Shown: positions 25,886-35,917, counted from the stretch's first letter. The stretch is DNA of 64,000 nucleotides from Shewanella profunda (GCF_023283765.1 NZ_JAKILG010000002.1:1-64000), one strand, 5' to 3'. The notes: generated by a model not told the origin, from the sequence alone. Program-made: numbers and translations.

Positions 25886-27046
25886 TTAATTAAATAAAGA
25901 AGTATCAAGCTTAACGCTTAAGATTAAACGGGTATCTGGCCCTAATTTGCGCTCATCGACCAAAGTTAGTGCAGGAATGTGTGCCATGGTTTGATAATCG
26001 GGCAATTGCAGCAGATTACGCCCATGCCCACCGAGGATTTTCATCGCTTGGTATAGCACTAACTCATCGGCAAGCCCCTCTGCTAAAAAAGCGCCCGCTA
26101 AGGTTGCACCCGCTTCCACCAGCACGTGATTACAACTTTGGCCTAAATAGTTTAATAGTTCAGGAAGCGAGACACGACCTGCAATTGCGGGTAACAGGAG
26201 GCAACTCACATGGGAGGGCAATTGTGCTTGAAACTCTGCGGGATAAGCCACGGTCGAGACCAACAATATTGGCGATACGATAGCCAAGCAGGCGGCCGAT
26301 AACGGCAAACGGGCACGGCTGTCGAGTATCACTCTTAATGGTTGCAGTAATTGCGCCTCGGTTAGACTGTCTTTTAAACCACCAAGTTCTTGATAACGCA
26401 CATTGAGCGAAGGATCGTCTGCCAATATGGTTTCAACTCCAGTGACCAGCGCGCAGGAACGTAAGCGTAATCGCTGCACGTCACGGCGGGATTCTGGGCC
26501 GGTTATCCATTTAGACACACCATTCGACAGGGCTGTTTTACCATCGAGACTCGCGGCTAATTTTACCGTGACTCTGGGTAAACCTGATTCCATGCGCTTC
26601 ATAAAGCCTAAATTCAAGGCATAGGCTTCATCGCGGTGTAATCCCACATCCACTTCAATGCCGGCGTCACGCAGCATTTGAATACCGCGACCAGCCACTT
26701 GCGGATTAGGATCTTCCACCGCCACGACCACACGTTTAACACCAATATTGATAAGTGCCAAGGCGCAGGGCGGCGTGCGCCCATAATGGCTGCAGGGTTC
26801 TAAGGTGACATAGGCCGTTGCGCCGCGGGCGTGTTCGCCAGCCATACGTAGTGCGTGCACTTCGGCGTGGGGCTCACCCGCTTTTTGATGATAACCTTCA
26901 CCGATGATTTGGTTATCTTTAACGATAACGCAGCCCACACTGGGATTGGGTCTCGTGGTGTAAAAGCCTTTGCGCGCCAATTGAATCGCGCGGCTCATCA
27001 TTTGGGTATCGAGTACGGACCAACTTATGTTCAAGCTCATGTTCAA
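25886..27046 (-). CDS. ribD: Bifunctional riboflavin deaminase/reductase RibD
   Basis: A 386-aa two-domain enzyme. The N-terminal deaminase (about 10-150) carries the zinc motif HAEVHAL and PCSHYGRTPPCALALI. The C-terminal reductase (about 155-380) has VTVKLAASLDGKTAL, SKWITGPESRRDVQRLR and the VEAGATLAGAFL motif. It converts the GTP-derived pyrimidine to 5-amino-6-ribitylamino-uracil phosphate. ATG 27037 (M4) is an alternative to 27046. It is the first riboflavin gene after nrdR. Confidence 0.96.
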   Translation of the reverse strand: MNMSLNISWSVLDTQMMSRAIQLARKGFYTTRPNPSVGCVIVKDNQIIGEGYHQKAGEPHAEVHALRMAGEHARGATAYVTLEPCSHYGRTPPCALALINIGVKRVVVAVEDPNPQVAGRGIQMLRDAGIEVDVGLHRDEAYALNLGFMKRMESGLPRVTVKLAASLDGKTALSNGVSKWITGPESRRDVQRLRLRSCALVTGVETILADDPSLNVRYQELGGLKDSLTEAQLLQPLRVILDSRARLPLSAACLAIVSPILLVSTVAYPAEFQAQLPSHVSCLLLPAIAGRVSLPELLNYLGQSCNHVLVEAGATLAGAFLAEGLADELVLYQAMKILGGHGRNLLQLPDYQTMAHIPALTLVDERKLGPDTRLILSVKLDTSLFN

Positions 27047-27149
27047 CCCTGTTGTTAAAGGTTTCGGCTTTCACCTGTCTTATAAAACCTGTCTTTTCAC
27101 GCTTTTAGCAACTGCACGTCTGCCTTTTTAGGCGACAAAAGCTGAATGA

Positions 27150-27599
27150 CTACTTTTGCAGTTTGGCGATGGCTTCGCCAAATTCAGAGACGTCTTCGAA
27201 GGCGCGGTACACAGAAGCGAAACGTATATAGGCGACTTTATCTAGGTTCATCAATTGCTCCATCATTAAGTTGCCGACCATTTCAGACGGCACTTCCCGC
27301 TCGCCCGTGGCGCGCAGGGTGGACTTGATTTTGCTGAGTGCTTGCTCGATTTCATCCATAGACACGGGGCGTTTTTCAACGGCACGCAGCATGCCACCTT
27401 GGAGTTTTTCTTCATCGAAGGGTTGACGTGAACCATCGCGCTTAATCACCCTAGGCATGACTAACTCGGCACCTTCGAAGGTGGTAAATCTTTCATGGCA
27501 TTCGGTGCATTCTCGGCGACGGCGCACTTGGTGGCCTTCTGCCACTAATCGGGAATCGATGACTTTAGTATCTGTCGCGCTGCAAAATGGACAATGCAT
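27150..27599 (-). CDS. nrdR: Transcriptional repressor NrdR
   Basis: A 149-aa repressor of ribonucleotide reductase genes. It has an N-terminal zinc ribbon ([15 protein letters not shown], later ECTECHERF) and a C-terminal ATP-cone ([16 protein letters not shown]) that senses ATP/dATP. It lies upstream of ribD, as in most gammaproteobacteria, and downstream of the glyA terminator. Confidence 0.97.
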   Translation of the reverse strand: MHCPFCSATDTKVIDSRLVAEGHQVRRRRECTECHERFTTFEGAELVMPRVIKRDGSRQPFDEEKLQGGMLRAVEKRPVSMDEIEQALSKIKSTLRATGEREVPSEMVGNLMMEQLMNLDKVAYIRFASVYRAFEDVSEFGEAIAKLQK

Positions 27600-27699
27600 T
27601 GAGCCTCCTGCCAGTGAATGGTGGTAAAGCGTTAATGGCTTTACCGGTTAAATCTCGGCCAAACTCAGTGAATTTAAGCCTAAGATTTTACCAATAAAA

Positions 27700-27720
27700 A
27701 TGGCCGCGAGATGCGGCCAT
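27700..27720 (-). terminator. Rho-independent terminator of glyA
   Basis: On the minus strand ATGGCCGC pairs with GCGGCCAT across a 5-base loop, followed by TTTTTATT. It lies between glyA and nrdR, about 155 bases after the glyA stop. Confidence 0.85.
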
Positions 27721-27875
27721 GGGATTTTATCCTATTTATGGGCTGAGGTTAACTACCTGAGCTTAACAACCTAATGTTAAGTGCCAGATGCTAAGTACCT
27801 GATGTTATATGTATCAAGTCAGCCGGCGGTCAATCTCGGCCCTTCATCTTCTTTATGCGAAGATGCGCTGGCAAC

Positions 27876-29129
27876 TTAGCCGTAAACAGGGAAACGTGCA
27901 CAAAGTGCCAATACTTGGCCCTTCACACGCTCAATCACTGCTGGATTGTTAGCATCATCAAGGATGTCACAAATCCAGCCAGTCAGCTCTTTCGATTCCG
28001 CTTCTTTAAAACCACGGCGCGTAATCGCTGGCGTACCGATACGCACACCCGATGTCACAAAGGGTGAACGTGGATCATTTGGCACTGAGTTTTTGTTCAC
28101 GGTAATGTTAGCGCTGCCTAAGGCGGCATCGGCTTCTTTACCCGTTAAGTCACGGCCAATCAGGTCAACTAGCATTAAGTGGTTGCTGGTTCCGCCAGAG
28201 ACGATTTTGTAACCGCGCTCAAGGAATACTTCAACCATAGCTTTAGCATTGTTAACCACTTGCTGTTGGTACACTTTAAATTCTGGCTCTAGGGCTTCTT
28301 TGAACGCAACCGCTTTACCTGCGATAACGTGCATCAATGGACCACCTTGACCGCCGGGGAATACTGCAGAGTTCAACTTCTTGTACAAGTCTTCATCGTC
28401 AGCAGCAGACAGGATCACACCACCACGGGGACCTGCTAAGGTTTTGTGGGTCGTTGAAGTCACAACGTGGGCGTGTGGTACTGGGTTTGGATAAACGCCA
28501 GCTGCGATAAGACCGGCAACGTGTGCCATATCGACAAATAAATAAGCACCGATTTTATCTGCGATTTCACGCATTTTTGCCCAGTCAACGATACCTGAAT
28601 AGGCAGAGAAACCGCCGATCATCATCTTAGGCTTGTGTTCTACGGCCAGACGTTCCATTTCGTCGTAGTCGATTTTGCCAGACTCGTCGATACCGTAAGG
28701 AATAATGTTGTATAGTTTGCCAGAGAAGTTAACCGGTGAACCATGGGTCAAGTGACCACCATGAGCTAAGTTCATGCCAAGTACGGTATCGCCAGGTTTT
28801 AACAATGCCATGTAAACAGCGCTGTTTGCCTGTGAACCTGAATGAGGTTGCACGTTAGCGTAAGTTGCGCCAAACAGTTCCTTAGCACGTTCAATCGCTA
28901 AGGTTTCAACTACGTCCACATACTCACAACCACCGTAGTAACGCTTGCCTGGATAGCCTTCAGCATACTTGTTGGTTAACTGTGAACCTTGCGCTTCCAT
29001 CACGCGTGGACTGGTGTAGTTTTCAGAAGCAATCAGCTCAATATGCTCTTCTTGACGCAGAGTTTCATTCTGAATTGCGTTAAACAGTTCCGGATCATAA
29101 TCTGCGATATTCATATCTTTTTTCAGCAT
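27876..29129 (-). CDS. glyA: Serine hydroxymethyltransferase
   Basis: A 417-aa PLP enzyme interconverting serine and glycine and charging tetrahydrofolate with a one-carbon unit. Motifs include [35 protein letters not shown], the PLP-lysine site [16 protein letters not shown], and HLMLVDL near the end. The start is ATG 29129 ([13 protein letters not shown]). It is monocistronic: its own terminator follows, and ettA diverges from it about 190 bases away. Confidence 0.98.
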   Translation of the reverse strand: MLKKDMNIADYDPELFNAIQNETLRQEEHIELIASENYTSPRVMEAQGSQLTNKYAEGYPGKRYYGGCEYVDVVETLAIERAKELFGATYANVQPHSGSQANSAVYMALLKPGDTVLGMNLAHGGHLTHGSPVNFSGKLYNIIPYGIDESGKIDYDEMERLAVEHKPKMMIGGFSAYSGIVDWAKMREIADKIGAYLFVDMAHVAGLIAAGVYPNPVPHAHVVTSTTHKTLAGPRGGVILSAADDEDLYKKLNSAVFPGGQGGPLMHVIAGKAVAFKEALEPEFKVYQQQVVNNAKAMVEVFLERGYKIVSGGTSNHLMLVDLIGRDLTGKEADAALGSANITVNKNSVPNDPRSPFVTSGVRIGTPAITRRGFKEAESKELTGWICDILDDANNPAVIERVKGQVLALCARFPVYG

Positions 29130-29318
29130 TGCTTACTCCAGCAGCCAATTCTTATAGGTAGGGTTGCGCGGTATTCTACTCGGAACGTGACCACAATCCC
29201 AGTATTTGAAACATGAAATTCCTGCAGATAGTGCTTGAACTTGGCTCATTGTCGAGTTGAGTTCGGCGCGCAATCGAGTAGAATTAGCCGCATCATTAGT
29301 CACTTAAGATAGAGAAAA

Positions 29319-30986
29319 ATGGCTCAGTTTGTTTACAGCATGCTGCGGGTGGGCAAAGTTGTTCCACCTAAGAAGCAGATCCTTAAAGACATTTCTTTAA
29401 GCTTTTTCCCCGGTGCCAAAATTGGCGTATTAGGCCTCAACGGTTCAGGTAAATCGACACTACTGCGCATTATGGCGGGGATCGATACCGAAATTGAAGG
29501 TGAAGCACGCCCAATGCCGGGTTTGAAAATAGGTTATCTACCACAGGAACCTAAACTCGATCCGACGCAAACCGTGCGTGAAGCGATTGAAGAAGCGGTC
29601 TCTGAGGCTAAAAATGCCCTGACTCGCCTCGATGCCGTTTACGCCGCCTACGCCGAGCCGGATGCCGATTTCGACGCCCTTGCTAAAGAACAAGGCGAAC
29701 TCGAAGCCATTATTCAAGCCCAAGATGCCCATAACTTAGAGTATATCCTTGAGCGCGCCGCCAACGCCCTGCGTCTGCCAGATTGGGATGAGAAAATCGA
29801 AGTATTATCCGGTGGTGAACGTCGCCGCGTGGCGATTTGTCGCTTGCTGCTTGAAAAACCTGAAATGCTGTTACTCGACGAACCCACCAACCACTTGGAT
29901 GCTGAATCTGTGGCTTGGCTTGAGCACTTCCTGCAGGAATATGCTGGTACTGTGGTCGCGATTACCCATGACAGGTACTTCCTCGACAATGCCGCTGGCT
30001 GGATTTTAGAACTCGACCGCGGTGAAGGTATTCCGTGGGAAGGTAACTATTCTTCATGGCTTGAGCAGAAAGATGCTCGCTTAAAGCAAGAATCTGCCAC
30101 CGAAAGCGCCCGTCAAAAAACCATTGCCAAGGAATTGGAATGGGTACGCCAAGGCGCCAAAGGCCGTCAATCTAAGGGCAAGGCCCGCATGGCGCGCTTT
30201 GAAGAACTGAACACTAACGATTACCAAAAACGTAACGAAACTAACGAGCTGTTTATTCCGCCCGGACCACGTTTAGGTGACAAGGTCATCGAAGTGAATA
30301 ACCTGACTAAGTCTTACGGTGACCGCGTATTGATCGACAACCTGTCGTTCTCTGTGCCTAAGGGCGCTATTGTCGGTATTATCGGTGCCAACGGCGCGGG
30401 TAAATCGACCCTGTTCCGCATGTTATCGGGCGCTGAAACGCCAGACAGCGGCACGATTGAACTGGGTGAAACAGTACAACTGGCCTCGGTTGAGCAGTTC
30501 CGCGATTCGATGAATGATAAGAACACTATCTGGCAAGAAATTTCAGGTGGCCAAGACATCATGCGCATCAACAACATGGAAATTCCAAGCCGCGCCTATG
30601 TGGGCCGCTTCAACTTCCGTGGTGCGGATCAGCAAAAAGTCATCGGCACTCTGTCGGGCGGTGAACGTAACCGGGTGCATTTAGCCAAACTGCTGCAAGC
30701 GGGTGGTAACGTCTTGTTACTCGACGAACCCACCAACGACTTAGACGTTGAAACCCTGCGCGCACTGGAAGAAGCGATTCTGGAATTCCCAGGTTGCGCT
30801 ATGGTGATTTCGCATGACCGTTGGTTCCTCGACCGTATCGCGACCCACATTCTGGATTATCGCGACGAAGGCCAAGTGAACTTCTACGAAGGTAACTACA
30901 CAGAATACTCGGCATGGTTGAAAAACACCTATGGCGCCGATATTGTTGAGCCACACCGCTTGAAATATAAGCGTATGATTAAATAA
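29319..30986 (+). CDS. ettA: Energy-dependent translational throttle protein EttA
   Basis: A 555-aa ABC-F protein that binds the ribosomal E site and gates the first elongation steps according to ATP/ADP ratio. It has two ABC cassettes: Walker A GLNGSGKS (about 44) and GANGAGKS (about 356), signatures LSGGERRR and LSGGERNR, and Walker B LLLDEPTNHLD and LLLDEPTNDLD. The linker between them (about 240-320) is rich in charged residues, with ELEWVRQGAKGRQSKGKARMAR split around the P-site tRNA-interacting motif. There is no membrane domain. It is monocistronic with a terminator. Confidence 0.97.
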   Translation: MAQFVYSMLRVGKVVPPKKQILKDISLSFFPGAKIGVLGLNGSGKSTLLRIMAGIDTEIEGEARPMPGLKIGYLPQEPKLDPTQTVREAIEEAVSEAKNALTRLDAVYAAYAEPDADFDALAKEQGELEAIIQAQDAHNLEYILERAANALRLPDWDEKIEVLSGGERRRVAICRLLLEKPEMLLLDEPTNHLDAESVAWLEHFLQEYAGTVVAITHDRYFLDNAAGWILELDRGEGIPWEGNYSSWLEQKDARLKQESATESARQKTIAKELEWVRQGAKGRQSKGKARMARFEELNTNDYQKRNETNELFIPPGPRLGDKVIEVNNLTKSYGDRVLIDNLSFSVPKGAIVGIIGANGAGKSTLFRMLSGAETPDSGTIELGETVQLASVEQFRDSMNDKNTIWQEISGGQDIMRINNMEIPSRAYVGRFNFRGADQQKVIGTLSGGERNRVHLAKLLQAGGNVLLLDEPTNDLDVETLRALEEAILEFPGCAMVISHDRWFLDRIATHILDYRDEGQVNFYEGNYTEYSAWLKNTYGADIVEPHRLKYKRMIK

Positions 30987-31016
30987 AAGGTTCTAGATTC
31001 TACAAGCCTACAAAAT

Positions 31017-31049
31017 GGAGTTTAGCTCGAAAGGGTTAAGCTCCTTTTT
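31017..31049 (+). terminator. Rho-independent terminator of ettA
   Basis: GGAGTTTA pairs with TAAGCTCC (one G-T wobble), followed by TTTTTATT, about 30 bases after the ettA stop. Confidence 0.75.
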
Positions 31050-31081
31050 ATTCCATTCAATTTAGGGCGTGAATTTTATCG

Positions 31082-31129
31082 CTATTTCAAGCTGGCACTA
31101 TTTCAAGCTAGCACTATTTCAAGCTAGCA
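31082..31129. repeat. Three tandem 16-base repeats at the end of a LysR gene
   Basis: CTATTTCAAGCTRGCA occurs three times head to tail (31082, 31098, 31114); the first copy has one base change. The third copy contains the last codons and stop of the LysR gene (Ala-Ser-Leu-Lys-stop on the minus strand), and the other two repeat this after the stop. Confidence 0.9.
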
Positions 31130-32073
31130 AAGTAGGCCACCAGCATATCCATCATCACCCTAAGTGCAGGTTGCATATGTTTGCGAGATTGATATACGCC
31201 ATACACACCGAGTGACTGGGGCTTAAACTCAGTTAACAAAGGCACCAGTTGACCCGAGTCTAAATAGGGTTTTGCCGCCCAAACGGGCTGCATAGCAATC
31301 CCCTCGCCCACTAACGTGGCATTGAGTACCACCATGGAATCATTGGCGCTGAAATTACCATTCACCGGTACGTTAAACGCTTGCCCTAGATTTACAGCCT
31401 GATCTTGGTTTGAATGAGGCTCGGAATTCAGCGACTGAGCCTGTTTCGCAGCCATATCGGTTTGATAAAAGCGCCACATCACATCGCCAAAGTAGGAATA
31501 GGTTAAGCAGTTATGCTGAGTTAAATCCTCGGGATGCAGCACGCTGGCTCGCGCCGCAAGATAACTGGGGGCGGCACATACTACAGATTCACATTCACCC
31601 AAGCGCCTTGCGATAAGATTAGGATCGAGCTCATTAGTGATGCGAATTGCCAGATCAATCCGCTCGGCGACCAGATCGACGGTTTGGCTACTCACGTGGA
31701 AATTCACACTCGCCTGCGGATAACTGGCTAAGTATTGGCGCACCACGGGCGCTAAGATCTGATGCGCCATAAACTGTGAGCAGCTAATGCGCAATAATCC
31801 CCGCGGAATCGCCATACCTGCGTTACTGACCGACGGCACTTCGTTAGCCAGTTCGAGTAATTTATGGCAATAATCCAGCACTTGCTCACCCGCTGGCGTC
31901 AAGCTGAGGCTGCGCGTCGAGCGATGAAGCAGCCTAGCACCAGACCATTCCTCCATTTCGCTCAAGTAACGGGTCACCATAGAACGCGACATATCTAAGG
32001 CATTGGCGGCGCTAATCATGCTGCCACGCTCAACAATAGTGACAAACACCTTAGCCGCTTCGAGTCTGTCCAT
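31114..32073 (-). CDS. LysR-family transcriptional regulator
   Basis: A 319-aa LysR protein of the CrgA/DmlR-like type: MDRLEAAKVFVTIVERGSM at the N-terminus, a helix-turn-helix with ALDMSRSMVTRYLSEMEEW, then RLLHRSTRSLSLTPAGEQVL. An insertion rich in Gln, Ser and Asn (about 215-245) is not usual in the family. It diverges from the MBL-DsbA-NTF2 cluster with about 235 bases between starts, so it probably regulates that cluster. Its stop codon lies in a 16-base tandem repeat. Confidence 0.92.
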   Translation of the reverse strand: MDRLEAAKVFVTIVERGSMISAANALDMSRSMVTRYLSEMEEWSGARLLHRSTRSLSLTPAGEQVLDYCHKLLELANEVPSVSNAGMAIPRGLLRISCSQFMAHQILAPVVRQYLASYPQASVNFHVSSQTVDLVAERIDLAIRITNELDPNLIARRLGECESVVCAAPSYLAARASVLHPEDLTQHNCLTYSYFGDVMWRFYQTDMAAKQAQSLNSEPHSNQDQAVNLGQAFNVPVNGNFSANDSMVVLNATLVGEGIAMQPVWAAKPYLDSGQLVPLLTEFKPQSLGVYGVYQSRKHMQPALRVMMDMLVAYFASLK

Positions 32074-32307
32074 TACTTATCTCCACTCACTTTGACTTAC
32101 TCAAGGGCTCACTCATTACGCACATAACCAAGAGTGCAAGAGTATACGCGGCTATTCATCCGATTTATGCAACAAACATGGGCATTATAACGCATTTATC
32201 TAGTGATTTTTGCAACCTATACTTAACTCACTTTCGCAGCAGCTGCAAATCAATGAATGCTAAATCGAACCCTTTACTCTCATCCTGTGACTATAAGTGA
32301 GCCCAAA

Positions 32308-33231
32308 ATGAACACATCAAGCTATGCAATACGCAACACAGTTAACGCCACGTTGAAGGCCTCGTCTAAAATCAGCCTAGCTGCCACTTTGCTGCTGGCT
32401 GGACTCAGTGCGGTCAATGCTGCGCCATTGCAAGTGAGCCATTTTAATCCGGGCGAAAATAGCATCTTTGCCGTGTCATCGAGCTTTATCAGTGGCGAGC
32501 ATGAAATGATGTTAGTCGATGCGCAATTTCAAAATAACGATGCCCAAACATTGGTCGATACCATTAAGGCCAGCGGTAAAAAACTGACTCAGGTGTATAT
32601 CAGCCATAGCGATCCTGACTTTTATTTCGGTTTAGCCGTGATTAAAAAGCACTTCCCCGATGCACAAATCGTCGCGACTCAAACTACTGTCGATGCCATT
32701 AAAGCCTCAATGGAAGGCAAACTCGCCTACTGGGGGCCGATTTTAAAAGACAATGCGCCAAGGGAATTAGTGTTACCTAAGGCGATTCACAGTGACACTT
32801 TTACTATCGACGGTGAGCAAGTGATTATTAAAGGTTTTAATGATAAACACCCTAAACACACTTTCCTGTGGGTGCCATCGGCAAAAACCATTACAGGTGG
32901 CGTAGAAGTATTTGATAACACGCATGTTTGGATGGCAGACAGTCAAACTGCCTCTGAGCGGCAGGAATGGTTAACCCATTTAGATGCAATGGAAAAACTG
33001 CTGCCGACTACCGTTATCCCAGGTCACTACTTAGGCGAGGCTCGCTTTGATACCCGCGCCATCGGTTTTACCCGTGAATATGTAAAAGCCTTTGAAGTGG
33101 CGGCAAAAGCCTCGAAGGATTCAGCCCAATTAATCCAAAAGATGTTAGCACTATACCCACAAATGCCAGCCGATGCAGGGCTAGAGATCAGCGCCAAAGT
33201 TTACATGGGCGAAATGACCTGGCCTATGTAA
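32308..33231 (+). CDS. Secreted metallo-beta-lactamase-fold protein with altered metal motif
   Basis: The start ATG 32308 gives MNTSSYAIRN and a signal peptide ending near SAVNA-AP (residue 38); an upstream ATG at 32257 would add 17 residues. Mature length is about 270 aa. The beta-lactamase fold motif, normally HxHxDH (as in SHGHPDHYFG), here reads SHSDPDFYFG (residues about 98-107). The second His is Asp and the DH is DF, so two zinc ligands are changed. PGHYLG near 237 retains a later ligand. Either the metal site is rearranged or the protein is not a hydrolase of the usual type. It heads a possible operon with a DsbA-like and an NTF2-like gene, divergent from a LysR regulator. Confidence 0.8.
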   Translation: MNTSSYAIRNTVNATLKASSKISLAATLLLAGLSAVNAAPLQVSHFNPGENSIFAVSSSFISGEHEMMLVDAQFQNNDAQTLVDTIKASGKKLTQVYISHSDPDFYFGLAVIKKHFPDAQIVATQTTVDAIKASMEGKLAYWGPILKDNAPRELVLPKAIHSDTFTIDGEQVIIKGFNDKHPKHTFLWVPSAKTITGGVEVFDNTHVWMADSQTASERQEWLTHLDAMEKLLPTTVIPGHYLGEARFDTRAIGFTREYVKAFEVAAKASKDSAQLIQKMLALYPQMPADAGLEISAKVYMGEMTWPM

Positions 33232-33340
33232 GCCCATCGAGATTAGCCGTTAGGTGGACTGAGGCACGTACTAGATTGCGTGCCTAATATATCGTTTTAA
33301 AAAGCTTTAGTTAAAAATGTCAGAATCTAAGAGGTTTAGA

Positions 33341-34006
33341 ATGCACAGCCAAACTCACCAAACGCGCACTCTGCACGCCATTATCGATCCTTTATGTGGC
33401 TGGTGTTATGCGGCAGCGCCTTTACTCGACGTTGCAGCCAAAGCTGGCTTTACCATTAAGCTCCACGGCGGCGGTATGCTCACGGGCCCAAGACGTAAAC
33501 AAATCGATGCTAACTGGCGCGACTATGTTATGCCGCATGACTTGCGCATTGCCGAGTTAACCGGACAGACTTTTGGGGAAAACTATTTCGACGGTCTGCT
33601 GCGTGATACCACAATCGTACTCGACTCGGCGCCGCCCATTAAAGCCATGCTCGCAGTCGAAGCTATAGGCGGCGACAGTTTAGCCTATCTACACTCAGTG
33701 CAACTCGCCCATTACCGTGATGGCCACAGTGCCAGTGATGAAGGCAATCTCGCAAGAATAGCCACAGAGCTTGGGCTCGACCCAGCAGCCTTTGCGCTAC
33801 ATTACGCCCAAGGAGAAGGCAAACTGTATAAGCATATTGCCGCGTCACGCGCGCTGCTCAATCAAATTGGTGCCCAAGGCTTTCCTTCGATGGCGATGGA
33901 GGCAGAGGACGGCAAACTAACTGCCATTAATATCAACCGCTTCTACGGCCAACCCGCCCAGTGGTTAAGCCACCTAGAAACACAATTTGATGACCATAAT
34001 GAATAA
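33341..34006 (+). CDS. DsbA-family (thioredoxin-fold) protein
   Basis: A 221-aa protein from ATG 33341, chosen because GAGG sits 6 bases ahead; ATG 33317 would add 8 residues. There is no signal peptide, so it is probably cytoplasmic, like FrnE-type members. The redox motif CGWC is at residues 19-22 in DPLCGWCYAAAP. A helical insert follows, then a cis-Pro-like segment QGFPSMAMEA near 185. The 3' end overlaps the next gene. It may act on thiol-disulfide exchange or glutathione conjugates; the partner is unknown. Confidence 0.85.
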   Translation: MHSQTHQTRTLHAIIDPLCGWCYAAAPLLDVAAKAGFTIKLHGGGMLTGPRRKQIDANWRDYVMPHDLRIAELTGQTFGENYFDGLLRDTTIVLDSAPPIKAMLAVEAIGGDSLAYLHSVQLAHYRDGHSASDEGNLARIATELGLDPAAFALHYAQGEGKLYKHIAASRALLNQIGAQGFPSMAMEAEDGKLTAININRFYGQPAQWLSHLETQFDDHNE

Positions 34007-34496
34007 CCCTGATGCCTTTATAACCAAGCAAGCTGAGGTGCATATGATTGAAAAACACGGATCACAGGCGCATTTAACCACTGAAGCCCAATTATTAAGG
34101 CAAACCGAGGCTAATCTCGCCATCGTAAAAAGTACCTATGAAGGACAAAATTCAGCCGAAAACGCCCATAACCTGCAGCAAGCGCTGGCGGTAGATGCAC
34201 GCTGGACAGAGGCAGAAAGATTTCCCTATGCAGGTACTTACATAGGTTTTAGCGATATAGCCACCAATGTGTTTGATAGACTAGGAACCGAGTGGGATAA
34301 CTATCGCGTCATGATTGAAGACTATGTCGCTCAAGGAGATAAAGTCTTTGCCTACGGTACTTATACAGGCCGTTATGTAAAAACGGGTAAAACCTTTAGC
34401 GCGCGAGTTGCTCATCTTTGGCAATTACACCAAGGTAAAATCATCAGCTTTGAGCAGTTTGTGGATAGCAAAACCGTTGTGAATGCCATGCAATAA
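33999..34496 (+). CDS. NTF2-like / SnoaL-type protein
   Basis: About 165 aa from ATG 33999, which overlaps the stop of the DsbA-like gene (8 bases). ATG 33990 and ATG 34044 are alternatives; the last has GAGG 5 bases ahead and would make a 150-aa protein. The C-terminal ~110 residues fit the cone-shaped NTF2-like fold: PYAGTYIGFSDIATNVFDRL, a strand-rich YVAQGDKVFAYGTYTGRY and HLWQLHQGKIISFEQFVD. Such folds include isomerases, hydratases and binding proteins; no catalytic residue set is recognised. Likely translated with the upstream genes. Confidence 0.78.
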   Translation: MNNPDAFITKQAEVHMIEKHGSQAHLTTEAQLLRQTEANLAIVKSTYEGQNSAENAHNLQQALAVDARWTEAERFPYAGTYIGFSDIATNVFDRLGTEWDNYRVMIEDYVAQGDKVFAYGTYTGRYVKTGKTFSARVAHLWQLHQGKIISFEQFVDSKTVVNAMQ

Positions 34497-34798
34497 TTGA
34501 ACAACCATCACACAGCAAGGCAGACTTATTCCATAAGCTCGCCTTGTTGCTTGCCGCCTTGAGACCTTATCCGTATTATTTTGTTTTTCAATATATTGCG
34601 TTTAGCCAATACCATCTCAGTATAGAAAACACCCTAATTGCCAAATTAATTGTCTTAATTGGATGAAAAACACAATTTCTTTCACTTTCGTGAGCTTAAC
34701 TTTACAAACTTTTACCCAATAAGCGTACGTTATTCATTAGAATAGCCATCATAGCGCTATCGCCCTCTTAACAGCCTTTGTGCGAGATAATCATTCCA
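34497..34798. other. Intergenic region before the first RND operon
   Basis: About 300 bases. An imperfect hairpin at 34516-34546 (CAAGGC...GCCTTG, with CTTAT/ATAAG in the stem and three mismatches) may end the preceding transcript. The rest is AT-rich with a CCAAATTAA...TTAATTGG inverted repeat at 34641-34661. No regulator gene is adjacent. Confidence 0.45.
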
Positions 34799-35917
34799 AT
34801 GAAAAAAACCATTATTGCCATAGCCCTGCTTGCAGTTGTTGCCGCAGCAGTAAGTTTTAGTGATGTCCTTCAAGCGGCTAAACCCGAGAGCGCCCCACAT
34901 CTAATGCGCACTGTTCCCGTGGTGACAGGTGAAGTGGTTGAGCATCCGCTGGCGCAATCTATTTCGCTTATTGGCAAACTCGCCGCAGAACGCGCTGTAG
35001 TGGTTGCCCCCCAAGTCACTGGCAAAATAAAACAAATCGCAGTCACATCAAACCAAGCCGTGAAAAAAGGCCAGCTCTTAATCGAACTCGATGATATGAA
35101 AACACAGGCCGCAGTGGCCGAAGCTAATGCATACCTAAATGATGAGAAGCGTAAACTTAAAGAATTTGAAAAACTGATCAGCCGTAATGCGATTACTCAA
35201 ACCGAAATTGATGCGCAAAAAGCAAGTGTAGATATTGCGCAGGCACGTTTAGCCTCTGCCCAAGCGGATTTGCATTATCACTCACTCATAGCACCATTTG
35301 CGGGTAAAACCGGTTTAATTAATTTCAGCGAAGGCAAGATGGTGAGTGTCGGAACTGAGCTGATGACATTGGATGATTTATCCAGCATGCGCCTCGATCT
35401 GCAGGTTCCTGAGCATTTCCTAGCGCAGCTCAGCATTGGTATGCCCGTTTCGGCCACAAGCCGTGCCTGGCCTGGTGAAACCTTTATGGGCAAAGTGGTG
35501 GCTATCGATCCGAGAGTGAATGAAGAAACATTGAACCTAAAGATCCGCGTGCAATTCGACAATCCTAAAGATCGTGTAAAACCCGGCATGATGATGTCAT
35601 CTACCATCACATTCCCCGCCATATCTGCACCGATCGTGCCTGTCCAAGCCTTGGAATACTCAGGTACAAAACGCTATGTCTATGTTGTTGGCGACGACCA
35701 TATTGCCCAGCGTACGGAGGTGATTTTAGGTGCTCGTGTTGGTGATCAAGTGCTTATCGATAGCGGTTTAAAAATTGGCGATAAAGTCGTGGTTCAAGGG
35801 TTAGTGAACATGCGCGATGGCTTAAAAATCAATGAGGTTACACTCGGGTCTAAAAATACGGCTAGTCCAGAGCAAGCAGCAAAACCTTCAAATGCTAAAG
35901 CGACGGAGACCAAATAA
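34799..35917 (+). CDS. RND efflux periplasmic adaptor (membrane fusion protein)
   Basis: A 372-aa adaptor from ATG 34799 (MKKTIIAIALL), where an N-terminal hydrophobic signal/anchor begins; the upstream ATG adds 7 residues. The lipoyl/barrel pattern is clear: VVVAPQVTGKIKQIAVTSNQ, a helical hairpin (about 105-170), then YHSLIAPFAGKTGLI. Its stop TAA shares a base with the ATG of the RND permease, so they are translated together. It bridges the inner-membrane pump to an outer-membrane channel; no TolC-like gene is in the window. Confidence 0.92.
   Translation: MKKTIIAIALLAVVAAAVSFSDVLQAAKPESAPHLMRTVPVVTGEVVEHPLAQSISLIGKLAAERAVVVAPQVTGKIKQIAVTSNQAVKKGQLLIELDDMKTQAAVAEANAYLNDEKRKLKEFEKLISRNAITQTEIDAQKASVDIAQARLASAQADLHYHSLIAPFAGKTGLINFSEGKMVSVGTELMTLDDLSSMRLDLQVPEHFLAQLSIGMPVSATSRAWPGETFMGKVVAIDPRVNEETLNLKIRVQFDNPKDRVKPGMMMSSTITFPAISAPIVPVQALEYSGTKRYVYVVGDDHIAQRTEVILGARVGDQVLIDSGLKIGDKVVVQGLVNMRDGLKINEVTLGSKNTASPEQAAKPSNAKATETK

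Noticed and set aside
24049-27599. FMN riboswitch for the riboflavin operon
   Set aside because: The spaces upstream of nrdR, ribD, ribE and ribBX do not contain a sequence resembling the conserved RFN element, and most gaps are shorter than one.
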